A stretch of 64,000 bases of DNA from contig NZ_VDGI01000006.1 in assembly GCF_006861825.1 (NCBI RefSeq), positions 62,001 through 126,000 of the forward strand, written 5' to 3'. The notes under the pieces were generated by a model. The model was not told the DNA's origin, searched no databases, and saw only the letters and a program-made list of their open reading frames with translations. The stretch comes from Psychrobacillus vulpis (GTDB lineage: Bacteria > Bacillota > Bacilli > Bacillales_A > Planococcaceae). The position numbers and the translations under genes are program-made. Positions 36,677 to 44,444 of the stretch are shown piece by piece; within the stretch, counting starts at the first letter, position 1, and every line of letters begins with the position of its first letter.

Positions 36677-38341
36677 TTACATTTCGACGGGAGCTTTTAT
36701 CCCGAGTAACCTAAGGGCTTCCTCAAGTACAATAACAACACACTGAACAATTGAAACACGGTAAGAAGTATAACTAGAATCTTTCATAACCTGAACATTT
36801 CCATAAAAAGAATTAAATGATTGTGCTAAATCTATAGCATATTTGGCTACTAATGATGGATCATATTCTATGGCTGCACGTTGAATGACGAAAGGAAATT
36901 GTTGTAGTGATTTAATAACATCCCATTCATAGTCGTTAACGACTGTGACTTGGAAGGTATCTACGCTTTTAACCTTTCTTAAAATAGAGCATGCTCTTGC
37001 GTATGAATATTGAACGTATGGCCCAGTTTCTCCTTCTGTTTGGAGCATTTTTTTTAAATCAAATTCAATATCATGCTTTCGATGTTGTTTTAAATCACTA
37101 AAAATAATTGCTCCAACACCGACCACTTTAGAAACTTCTTTTTTATTCGTTAATTGAGGATTTTTTTCTTCGATTGTTGTCTCTGCTAATTGAATTGCCT
37201 CATTTAATACCTCTTCTAATAAAACAATCTTTCCTTTACGAGTCGAAAGCTTCTTACCCTCTTTTAAAATTAAACCAAATGGAATATGCTGAATAGTTTC
37301 AGACCATTCATACCCCATATTGCCTAAAACTTTCTTAATTTGAGCAAAGTGCAAACTTTGTTCATTTCCAACTACATACAAAGATTTAGCAAAATCATAT
37401 GTTTGTTTTCGATTAATAGCTGCCGTAATATCTCTTGTAGCATACAAAGTCGCTCCGTCGGATTTTTTTATGAGGCAGGGAGGTATATTTTCTCCTACTT
37501 CTACTACAAGCGCACCATCAGATTCTATTAATAGATTTTTGTCTAATAACTCCTGAACGATCGAATCCATTTTGTCGTTATAATATGCTTCACCTTGAAA
37601 TGAATCAAAAGATACCCCAAGCAAATCATATATTTTTTGAAATTCATTTAACGATTCTGATCGAAACCATTTCCAAAGTTCTAATGCTTCCGGATGACCG
37701 TCTTCTAACGATTTAAAAGCAGCTCTTCCTTTGTCATTTAGAGAGTCGTCATTTTCAGCTTCTTCATGAAAACGAATATAAAGATTTAATAATGTTTGAA
37801 TAGGGGCTTCTTGAACTTTCTTTTCATCTCCCCATAAACGATAAGCTACTAGTAGTTTTCCAAATTGCGTGCCCCAGTCACCAAGGTGATTGATTTTAAT
37901 AGGTTGATACCCGTTTTTCTCAAGTAATAAAGAAATTGAATTTCCAATTACAGTAGATCTCAAATGCCCCATGGAAAATGGCTTTGCAATATTAGGTGAT
38001 GACATGTCAATCGTTACTACTCCACCAGCCCCTAAATTGGAAGAACCGTATTGTTTCCCTTGATTGTGGATGGTAGTTAATGTGGAATAAGCAAATGTAG
38101 ATCTTTTCATAAATAAATTTACGTATCCATTTACAGCTTCCACTTTTTCAATGTATTCACTGTGAATATTTCCAGCAAGTTCCTGTGCAATTACATTGGG
38201 AGATTTTCTTAGCTTTTTAGCAAAGGGAAAGCAAGGAAGGGCGAAGTCACCTAAGTGAGCATAAGCAGGTATTTCAATCATGTTTTCTTCAATCAACTCA
38301 GATGTGAAGTTTTGCAGAATGTCTAATACTTTCATTTTCAT
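36677..38341 (-). CDS. argS: Arginine--tRNA ligase
   Basis: 554 residues, close to B. subtilis ArgS (556). ATG 38341 is chosen because AGGAGG lies eight bases upstream; longer readings run into the T-box terminator. The class I signatures are present: the HIGH-like FSMGHLRST within SSPNIAKPFSMGHLR and the KMSKS equivalent KKLSTRKGKIV, plus the C-terminal DALR anticodon-binding domain (ETGPYVQYSYARACSIL). It charges tRNA-Arg with arginine. Expression is controlled by an Arg T-box leader. T-box control of ArgS is found where a second argS copy exists in some Bacillus; whether that holds here is unknown. Confidence 0.93.
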   Translation of the reverse strand: MKMKVLDILQNFTSELIEENMIEIPAYAHLGDFALPCFPFAKKLRKSPNVIAQELAGNIHSEYIEKVEAVNGYVNLFMKRSTFAYSTLTTIHNQGKQYGSSNLGAGGVVTIDMSSPNIAKPFSMGHLRSTVIGNSISLLLEKNGYQPIKINHLGDWGTQFGKLLVAYRLWGDEKKVQEAPIQTLLNLYIRFHEEAENDDSLNDKGRAAFKSLEDGHPEALELWKWFRSESLNEFQKIYDLLGVSFDSFQGEAYYNDKMDSIVQELLDKNLLIESDGALVVEVGENIPPCLIKKSDGATLYATRDITAAINRKQTYDFAKSLYVVGNEQSLHFAQIKKVLGNMGYEWSETIQHIPFGLILKEGKKLSTRKGKIVLLEEVLNEAIQLAETTIEEKNPQLTNKKEVSKVVGVGAIIFSDLKQHRKHDIEFDLKKMLQTEGETGPYVQYSYARACSILRKVKSVDTFQVTVVNDYEWDVIKSLQQFPFVIQRAAIEYDPSLVAKYAIDLAQSFNSFYGNVQVMKDSSYTSYRVSIVQCVVIVLEEALRLLGIKAPVEM

Positions 38342-38344
38342 TTG

Positions 38345-38735
38345 AATTCCTCCTAAAAATAAAAAAGCCCTCGTCTCATTAAAAATGAGACGAAAGCTTA
38401 ACTTCCGCGGTACCACTCAATTTGCCTATTTCGGCCACTTTCTCTATAACGGTGAGTCTCCGGCTTTTTTTACTATATAAGTGTAAACTTTTCTATATAG
38501 TATATGTCCAGCTCCAGACGCCATCTGCTCGAGGTCAAATGCCTGTTTCTTGCGGTGGCTGAGGGAACTGCCTCCTCAGAAACCGGCATTTGCTTGTCGC
38601 AGCAAGGCGGCGTCTGCCGCTTTTCTAACAAGCATCTCCAAAGTGCGTTTCACAACTCTTCATAACTAGGCTCACACCATCCCTAGCTCGCTTTGTATTT
38701 CGATATTGTTACTCTCTTCATCTAAGATATTGTAT
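38345..38735 (-). promoter_or_regulatory. T-box riboswitch (Arg, specifier CGC) interrupted by a dispersed repeat
   Basis: On the minus strand Stem I is readable: GAAGAGAGTAAC (K-turn, 38708-38719), AAAGCGAGCTAGGGATGGTG and GAGCCTAG (apical part), then specifier CGC (38645-38647) followed by ACTTTGGAG. The T-box AGTGGTACCGCGG ends at 38405-38417, preceded by the Stem III region CACCGTTATAGAG...GGCAAATTGAG. The terminator CGTCTCA / TGAGACG with TTTTTT lies at 38362-38393. Uncharged tRNA-Arg should stabilise the antiterminator and permit argS transcription. Between Stem I and Stem III sits a GC-rich repeat (38508-38625). Confidence 0.85.
38508..38625. repeat. Dispersed GC-rich hairpin element inside the T-box leader
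   Basis: Begins GTCCAGCTCCAGACGCC and ends GGCGTCTGCCGCTTTTC. The arms CCAGACGCC/GGCGTCTG and CAAATGCCTGTTTCT/AGAAACCGGCATTTG pair, giving a ~115-base self-contained hairpin. Its ends (GTCCAGCTCCAG..., GAAAAGCGG) resemble a repeat family widespread in Bacillales intergenic regions; that comparison is from memory. Confidence 0.8.
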
Positions 38736-38738
38736 TTG

Positions 38739-38767
38739 AATTTATCAAATTGCAGAGAAGAAGTCAA
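38739..38767 (-). promoter_or_regulatory. Sigma-A promoter of the argS leader
   Basis: TTGACT, 17 bases, TAAATT on the minus strand, about 15-20 bases ahead of the first Stem I bases. This supports the whole 400-base leader, repeat included, being transcribed. Confidence 0.7.
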
Positions 38768-38885
38768 ATTGTTTTGATATTTTTTCACGACAGTTGGTTA
38801 TTGCATTCTAACAAAAAGAACTTGTAAGTAGATCGTAAAAAGTTCTCGAGGGTTTTATTAAAAAGAAAATATTTGAAATAAGTAG

Positions 38886-38913
38886 TTGCAATTATCAGAA
38901 AGTACTGTATACT
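38886..38913 (+). promoter_or_regulatory. Promoter of the ABC transporter/HAD operon
   Basis: TTGCAA, 16 bases, TATACT. Transcription would start near 38920 and produce a ~125-base leader before the GTG at 39045. Confidence 0.6.
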
Positions 38914-38931
38914 AAAATTTAGTTAAATAAC

Positions 38932-39013
38932 TAGGCAGAGACTATGAGATGAAAGCCTGAGTGTAAGCCCTTACATTGGAAGGGTTACATTTGGCATTCG
39001 TCTCTATTTTTTT
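38932..39013 (+). promoter_or_regulatory. Leader with GlpP-type motif and terminator hairpin
   Basis: The motif TAGGCAGAGACTATGAGATGA (38932-38952) resembles TAGGGTCAGAGATAAAGAGAAGA (44355-44377) ahead of glpD. It is followed by a large hairpin (GATGAAAGCC with GGCATTCGTC; inner TGTAAGCCCTT with AAGGGTTACA) and seven Ts. The 5' AGAGAC of the motif can also pair with GTCTCT before the Ts. This looks like an antitermination leader; GlpP control is inferred from the shared motif. Confidence 0.6.
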
Positions 39014-39044
39014 GTCCATTAACTATAATATGAGGGGGATTCAT

Positions 39045-40073
39045 GTGAGAAAAATTTCTGGTTTGGCTGCAAGTGTTTTACTAGCGGCGGGAATGTTAGC
39101 AGGATGTGCCGGAGGAACTTCGGAAGGAGAAAATGGCAAGGGAAGCAGAATTACGCTTTACTCACCGGAAACACCGGATTTTACAAAAGAGTTAGCAATG
39201 AAGTATGAAGAACTTAATGATGAAAAAGTAGATGTGCATTATGCTGGGACAAACGTTCTAGTAAATCAAATGCTTGCAGAGAAAGATAATCCAAAAGCCG
39301 ACGTTTGGTATGGTGGAGGAGGAATACTTCCATTTGAGGCTGCGGTTGAGCGTGGAATTTTGAGTAACTATATCCCGGATTTTGCAGCAGATTGGGACAT
39401 TGTAGAAAATGGAATTAAAATGAAACATGAAGACGGGAAGTATGTAGGAGTTGAAATCTTCGTATTAGGTTTCTCGTATAACCCAGAACTTGTTTCTGAA
39501 GCAGAAGCACCAAAGACATGGGAAGATTTGCTTGACCCTAAATGGGAAGGAAAAATTCAGTTTCCTAACCCAGCAGCATCAGGTACAGCCACTTTAATGG
39601 TAATGGATCAAATGATGCGAAAAGGTGAAGACGAAGCTTGGAAATACTTTGAGAAACTTGTAAAACAAGCGAATTCAATGCCTGACTCAGGTTCTGCTCC
39701 TACTAAAGGAGTGGCAATGGGAGAAGCACATATCGGCATTGGTTTTGACTTTATGGCATACGAACAAAAAAACAAAGGGGAGAGTGTAGATTTTATCGTA
39801 CCTGATAAAACTCCAGTACTTGTAAACCCTGTTACATTAATCGAAGGTGGACCAAACGCAGAAGGGGGTAAAAAGTTTATGGACTTCTTACTTTCTGAAG
39901 ATGCTCAACAAATTATGGCAGACTGGTACCATATACCAATTAATCCTAATGTAGAATCTAAAACACCTTTAACGCTAGAAAAAGTTAAAGCACACGCAGT
40001 TGATCTTGATATCGACTGGGTTAATGAAAACTATGATCGTGTTCGTAATGAGTGGAAAGCTAAATTTCAATAA
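39045..40073 (+). CDS. ABC transporter substrate-binding lipoprotein (AfuA/FbpA family)
   Basis: 342 residues. GTG 39045 is chosen because GAGGGGG lies just upstream; the earlier ATG precedes that site. Lipoprotein signal ending LAGC (Cys about 20). The mature protein (ITLYSPETPDFTKELAMKYEE, YAGTNVLVNQMLAEKDNPKADV, SGTATLMVMDQMM, VDFIVPDKTPVLVNPVTLIEGGPNAEGG) belongs to the Fe(III)/phosphonate/sugar-phosphate binding family 1. No iron-binding double-tyrosine motif is obvious, so an organic phosphate is more likely than iron. First gene of a four-gene operon that ends near glpP. Confidence 0.8.
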   Translation: MRKISGLAASVLLAAGMLAGCAGGTSEGENGKGSRITLYSPETPDFTKELAMKYEELNDEKVDVHYAGTNVLVNQMLAEKDNPKADVWYGGGGILPFEAAVERGILSNYIPDFAADWDIVENGIKMKHEDGKYVGVEIFVLGFSYNPELVSEAEAPKTWEDLLDPKWEGKIQFPNPAASGTATLMVMDQMMRKGEDEAWKYFEKLVKQANSMPDSGSAPTKGVAMGEAHIGIGFDFMAYEQKNKGESVDFIVPDKTPVLVNPVTLIEGGPNAEGGKKFMDFLLSEDAQQIMADWYHIPINPNVESKTPLTLEKVKAHAVDLDIDWVNENYDRVRNEWKAKFQ

Positions 40074-40089
40074 ATAAGGGTGAAAATCA

Positions 40090-41220
40090 ATGGGATCAGT
40101 AATAATCAATAATATGACTAAAAAGTTTGGGGAATTTACTGCACTTCATGATATTAACCTAGAAATTGAGGAGGGCGAATTCTTCGCTCTTCTCGGTCCT
40201 TCGGGATGTGGGAAGACTACAACAATGCGTTGTATAGCTGGGTTTGAAAATCCTACATCTGGGAAAATTTACATAGGAAATAATGAAGTAGAAAATATTC
40301 CCGCAAATAAACGAAATTGTGGAATGGTTTTTCAAAGTTATGCTTTGTTCCCACATATGAATGTCTTCGACAATGTTGCTTATAGTCTTAATATTAAGGA
40401 ATTGAATTCTAGTAATCCAGTAAAGCAGTTAGCGATTTATGCACGCCTCTTAAATAATAGATTAGGGAAGCATCCGAAAGCAATTCAGGAAAAAGTTATG
40501 GAGATACTTAAGTATGTAGAACTGGATAAGCATGCTGATCGCTTAACAAGCGAATTATCAGGAGGACAGCAACAACGTGTTGCTCTAGCGAGAGCATTAG
40601 TTATGGAACCGGCTGTACTACTGATGGATGAGCCTCTATCAAATTTGGATCAAAAGCTTCGACATTCTATGAGGAATACAATTCGTACTATTCAACAAGA
40701 TCTCGGAATTACGACAATTTTTGTTACGCATGACCAAGAAGAAGCTATGAGTATGGCAGATAGAATAGCAGTAATGGATAAAGGGCATATTGTTCAAATT
40801 GGGACACCAACAGATTTGTATAGTAATCCGTCCACTCCCTTCATTGCTGATTTTGTAGGTACCTCTAATATTCTTAGTGGAACTGTCGCTGGAGAAGAGA
40901 ATGGACTTGTAATTGTGAAAGGTGATGGATTTGTTCTTAGGTCTGCTAACAAGGCTTTGAAAGATGAATTAAATGTAATTATCAGACCTGAGCATGTAAA
41001 GGTAGAAGCGGTTGACAGTATTATTGACGATAAGAAAACTAATGTAATTGAAGGTACTGTTATCATGTCTACCTATTTGGGTTCGATTGTTCGATATGAC
41101 GTCCAAGTGGGTTCATACCAGCTTATTGTAGATACGACATACTCATCTGGATCTAATATATTTGAAGAAGGAAGGAAGGTAAAGCTGACGGTAGAGCATG
41201 AAAGGGTACTATTAATATGA
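40090..41220 (+). CDS. ABC transporter ATP-binding protein (Afu/Pot type with TOBE domain)
   Basis: 376 residues. Walker A GPSGCGKTT, Q-loop FQSYALFPH, signature LSGGQQQR, Walker B LLMDEPLSNLD and the switch histidine TIFVTHDQEEA are complete. A C-terminal TOBE-type domain begins near residue 275. An ~35-residue insertion before the signature (NPVKQLAIYARLLNNRLGKH) is typical of the aminoethylphosphonate/spermidine-like branch. Its stop overlaps the start of the permease gene (ATGA), implying tight coupling. Confidence 0.88.
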   Translation: MGSVIINNMTKKFGEFTALHDINLEIEEGEFFALLGPSGCGKTTTMRCIAGFENPTSGKIYIGNNEVENIPANKRNCGMVFQSYALFPHMNVFDNVAYSLNIKELNSSNPVKQLAIYARLLNNRLGKHPKAIQEKVMEILKYVELDKHADRLTSELSGGQQQRVALARALVMEPAVLLMDEPLSNLDQKLRHSMRNTIRTIQQDLGITTIFVTHDQEEAMSMADRIAVMDKGHIVQIGTPTDLYSNPSTPFIADFVGTSNILSGTVAGEENGLVIVKGDGFVLRSANKALKDELNVIIRPEHVKVEAVDSIIDDKKTNVIEGTVIMSTYLGSIVRYDVQVGSYQLIVDTTYSSGSNIFEEGRKVKLTVEHERVLLI

Positions 41221-42920
41221 AGAAACTTAAAAACAGTTTTAATGGATTATCGGTTGTCAAAATATTAATTTATGCATTCTTCGGTCTTTTCATGTTACTT
41301 CCTTTATTTTCTGTTTTCCTTGTTAGCTTTACAGGGCAGCCCATTAATATCTTAGGTTCTCTAACTGATCCAGCAATACTAAGTTCAACGATAGAGAAAT
41401 TTAAAGGTGCATCATTAGAAAATTATAAACAAGTATTCTCAAATGCAGGCTACTTAGACGGATTAAAGAACAGCCTATTATTAGGTTTCCTTGTAACTTT
41501 GATTGTAATAGTAATTTGCGTTCCTATGGCATATGGAATTGCTAGGACAAAGATGCCGTTTAAAAAAACGATTTCTGCATTGTGTATGGTACCTCTTATT
41601 GTACCAACATTCATCTCTGCTTACGCATTTATCATTATGTTTGGCCGTTCAGGATGGGTTACTGAAATTTACAATGTTTTGGGAGGGGAAGGAATGCTCC
41701 TAAATCCGTACTCCATGGCGGGTGTAGTAACGGTGCAAGTATTCTTTTTCTTCCCCTATGCTTTGTGGACGCTTGTGGCTGCTTTTAAAATAAGCGATGT
41801 CAGTTTAGAAGAGGCTTCTCAGAACTTAGGAGCAAAGAACTGGTTTACATTCATCTTTGTGACTTTTCCATTAGCTCTTCCTGGAATAATTTCGAGTGCG
41901 CTCCTTATTTTCACTGTCAGTTTCTCGGATTTTGGAACACCGATAGTTTTAGCTCCAAAAGAGCTGAACTTATTAGTAGTTGAAGCGTATCGTGAAATTG
42001 CCGGTTTCTTCAATTGGGGCGGCGCCGCTATCTTGACTGTTGTTATGGTAATTGTAGCTGCATTCTTCTTTTGGCTTCAACATTTGTTTACAAAAGGGAA
42101 AAACTACGGGTCAGTTTCAGGTAAACCAAAACAGCAAAAGTTAATCGAGAACAAGACTCTAACAAGAATACTTTCTGGATATTCTTTCTTAGTCGTTTTG
42201 GTTCCTCTTTTTGCAATGCTTTCGGTAGCGCTACAATCTGTTGCGACTACTTGGGGGAAGGATTTATTGCCAAATGGTTACACGTTGGACCATTACAAGA
42301 CAATTTTTACAACTTCGATGGGGAACATACAAAACAGTATTATGCTGGCAACAGGGGCTTTAGTTTTAAGTGTAATCATTGCTACATTTGTTTCCTATTT
42401 TGTTGTTAGACAAAATTCTTCTAAACTAGATTTTATGGCATCAATTCCTCTAGTTGTTCCTGGAATAGCTTTTGGTATTGCTTTAATACAAACTTTTAAT
42501 ACTGCACCACTTCATTTAACAGGCACGGCTGTTCTGCTTATTATTGCATATACAATTCGTAGGCTTCCTTATATGGTGCGTTCGACGATGGGGGCGATGA
42601 GAGCAATCAAACAAGATATAGAAGAAGCTGCAATTAATTTAGGTGCGACACCACTTACGGCCGCTATTACGATTATTGGCCCTCTTATGCTTCCAGGAAT
42701 TGCTGCAGGATCGATACTAGTTTTCATAACGGTCATTAAAGAAGCTAGTGTCTCTATTTTACTTGCACCACCGGAATGGGCACCTATGAGTTTGGCTATC
42801 TTTCATAATATTTTGCGTGCAGAGTATTATTCTGCGGCAGCAATGTCTATTGTTTTAATAGTTTTGGTTCTGTTATTACAAGGAGCTGCTAATTTATTGT
42901 CCCGTAAGCAAAAGTTATAA
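41217..42920 (+). CDS. ABC transporter permease, two permease domains fused
   Basis: 567 residues with about 12 membrane spans. Two copies of the binding-protein-dependent permease module are fused, each with its EAA loop (EEASQNLGA near 200, EEAAINLGATP near 480) contacting the ATPase. The single-gene fused form is standard in the FbpB/AfuB family. Four-base overlap with the ATPase gene. With the preceding two genes it makes a complete importer. Confidence 0.88.
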   Translation: MKKLKNSFNGLSVVKILIYAFFGLFMLLPLFSVFLVSFTGQPINILGSLTDPAILSSTIEKFKGASLENYKQVFSNAGYLDGLKNSLLLGFLVTLIVIVICVPMAYGIARTKMPFKKTISALCMVPLIVPTFISAYAFIIMFGRSGWVTEIYNVLGGEGMLLNPYSMAGVVTVQVFFFFPYALWTLVAAFKISDVSLEEASQNLGAKNWFTFIFVTFPLALPGIISSALLIFTVSFSDFGTPIVLAPKELNLLVVEAYREIAGFFNWGGAAILTVVMVIVAAFFFWLQHLFTKGKNYGSVSGKPKQQKLIENKTLTRILSGYSFLVVLVPLFAMLSVALQSVATTWGKDLLPNGYTLDHYKTIFTTSMGNIQNSIMLATGALVLSVIIATFVSYFVVRQNSSKLDFMASIPLVVPGIAFGIALIQTFNTAPLHLTGTAVLLIIAYTIRRLPYMVRSTMGAMRAIKQDIEEAAINLGATPLTAAITIIGPLMLPGIAAGSILVFITVIKEASVSILLAPPEWAPMSLAIFHNILRAEYYSAAAMSIVLIVLVLLLQGAANLLSRKQKL

Positions 42921-42939
42921 ATTTATTGGAGTGAAGAGT

Positions 42940-43713
42940 TTGAAAGGATTTATATTTGACCTCGATGGCACAATTTATGTTGATAATGAGATAATTCCAG
43001 GGGTACCTGATGCCATAAAGAGTCTAAAAGAACGTGGCGATAAAGTGGTATTTCTTACTAATAAGTCAATTGCGAGTAGGAAAGATTACGTTGAAAAATT
43101 GAACAATTTAGATATCCATGTAGAGCTAAATGAAATAATAAATTCTAATTATATAACTGCTCATTACTTAAAGTCGGTTATGAAGCCTGATGATGCAGTT
43201 TATGTAATTGGGGAAGCACCATTATTTGAAGAACTTTCTGATGAGAATATTAAGTTGGCGGATATATCCGCCAACGCTTCTCATGTAGTTCTAGGATGGG
43301 ATAGGAATTTTACTTATGATAAGCTGAATGATGCTTTTCAGGCTTGGAGGAATGGAGCAAAAATAATTGCTACAAACCCAGATAGAACTTGTCCGGTTCG
43401 AGAGGGAGAAATCCCAGATTGTGGTGCAATGATTGGAGCAATTGAAGGAGCAACTGGAGAGCCGGTGAATTTGATCACAGGTAAACCATCATCCATGATG
43501 GCAGAGTATGTCTTAGAAAAAGTATTAGGAATGCAAGCTTCTGATTGCTACATGGTGGGAGATAGATTGGAAACAGATATTAAAATGGCCAATGAAGCAG
43601 GTATACAATCTGTTTTAGTCATGACAGGTATTACAAATCCAGAAATGCTAAAACAGACAACGTATCAACCAAAATATGTACTGGAGAGTGTAAAGGATAT
43701 AGGTAATTTATAA
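42940..43713 (+). CDS. HAD-IIA phosphatase, NagD-like
   Basis: 257 residues. TTG 42940 is chosen because GGAGTGA lies six bases upstream. Motif I FDLDGTIYVD, motif II FLTNKS, motif III lysine in TGKPSS and motif IV VGDRLETDI are all intact, so it should be an active Asp-nucleophile phosphatase. The cap type and length match NagD and the glycerol-phosphate/4-nitrophenylphosphatase group. It is the last gene of the ABC operon. Its stop codon overlaps the convergent glpP stop, TTATAA serving both. It may dephosphorylate the imported compound. Confidence 0.85.
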   Translation: MKGFIFDLDGTIYVDNEIIPGVPDAIKSLKERGDKVVFLTNKSIASRKDYVEKLNNLDIHVELNEIINSNYITAHYLKSVMKPDDAVYVIGEAPLFEELSDENIKLADISANASHVVLGWDRNFTYDKLNDAFQAWRNGAKIIATNPDRTCPVREGEIPDCGAMIGAIEGATGEPVNLITGKPSSMMAEYVLEKVLGMQASDCYMVGDRLETDIKMANEAGIQSVLVMTGITNPEMLKQTTYQPKYVLESVKDIGNL

Positions 43714-44271
43714 ATCAAAGTTCCACATTTCTGGATTCCCGGATGAAACGGCAAGTGCCCCAGATTTGAGTGCTTGATGAACTTCAGAAATGTCATCTAT
43801 CAATCCTCCGGCGATAATAGGAAATTCTAGTTCGGTGGAAAGTTGGTCTATAATTTTTGGCATGATTCCTGGTAAAACTTCAACGGCATTAGGTCGGCAG
43901 GAATTCACCATTTCTATACCTTTGGAAACAGCGCTACGATCAAGTAAGAAAATACGTTGAATTGTCTTAAGTCCGATCTCATTTGCAATTTTGACTATAT
44001 GACTTTTAGTAGTAATGATACCTGTGGGCTTCCAGTTCTCTGCCACGAAGGTTAAAGCATTTTTTGAATTGGAAATGCCGTCGATAAAATCAAGATGGAC
44101 AAAAACATATTTTCCAGCTTTTTTGAGTTGACTAATGTAATTGGTAATGGTCATTAGATTACCAGTAAGGAGGAAAACGATGTTTGCTTTACTTTCTAAG
44201 GCATATTTTAAATCTTCCTCGTTTGTAACAGATGCTATCATTTGCGATTCTACCATATCGACTAAGCTCAC
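43708..44271 (-). CDS. glpP: Glycerol-3-phosphate responsive antiterminator
   Basis: 187 residues, GTG 44271 behind GGAAGGATG. Motifs ANIVFLLTGNL, FVHLDFIDGISN, TKSHIVKIANEIGLKTIQR and RPNAVEVLPGIMPKII match GlpP of B. subtilis (about 192 residues). GlpP binds glycerol-3-phosphate and the leader RNA of glp genes, preventing termination. It is divergent from glpD, whose leader has the target hairpin, and convergent with the HAD gene, with which it shares six bases. Confidence 0.92.
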   Translation of the reverse strand: MSLVDMVESQMIASVTNEEDLKYALESKANIVFLLTGNLMTITNYISQLKKAGKYVFVHLDFIDGISNSKNALTFVAENWKPTGIITTKSHIVKIANEIGLKTIQRIFLLDRSAVSKGIEMVNSCRPNAVEVLPGIMPKIIDQLSTELEFPIIAGGLIDDISEVHQALKSGALAVSSGNPEMWNFDL

Positions 44272-44354
44272 TAAAATTCATCCTTCCTACTTGTAAGAAT
44301 TGTTAATACTTCATTATTGTAGCATAGATTAAATATTCAGAAGAGAAAAATTAA

Positions 44355-44424
44355 TAGGGTCAGAGATAAAGAGAAGAGACCATTACAATCCCTGCATTAA
44401 GCAGGGTTATTGTAATGGTCTTTT
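44355..44424 (+). promoter_or_regulatory. glpD leader: GlpP-type motif and terminator
   Basis: Motif TAGGGTCAGAGATAAAGAGA (44355-44374) is followed by a near-perfect hairpin, GACCATTACAAT (44378-44389) / ATTGTAATGGTC (44409-44420), with an inner CCTGC/GCAGG and four Ts. glp genes of B. subtilis are controlled by GlpP at such leaders, so this is the expected control site. Confidence 0.8.
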
Positions 44425-44444
44425 AATGTGAAGGAGTTTTTAAT

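Noticed and set aside
38457-38500. Second promoter inside the argS leader (TATATAGTA region)
   Set aside because: The TACTATATA/TATATAGTA arms resemble -10 boxes but no -35 sits at a suitable distance, and a good promoter exists at 38739-38767.
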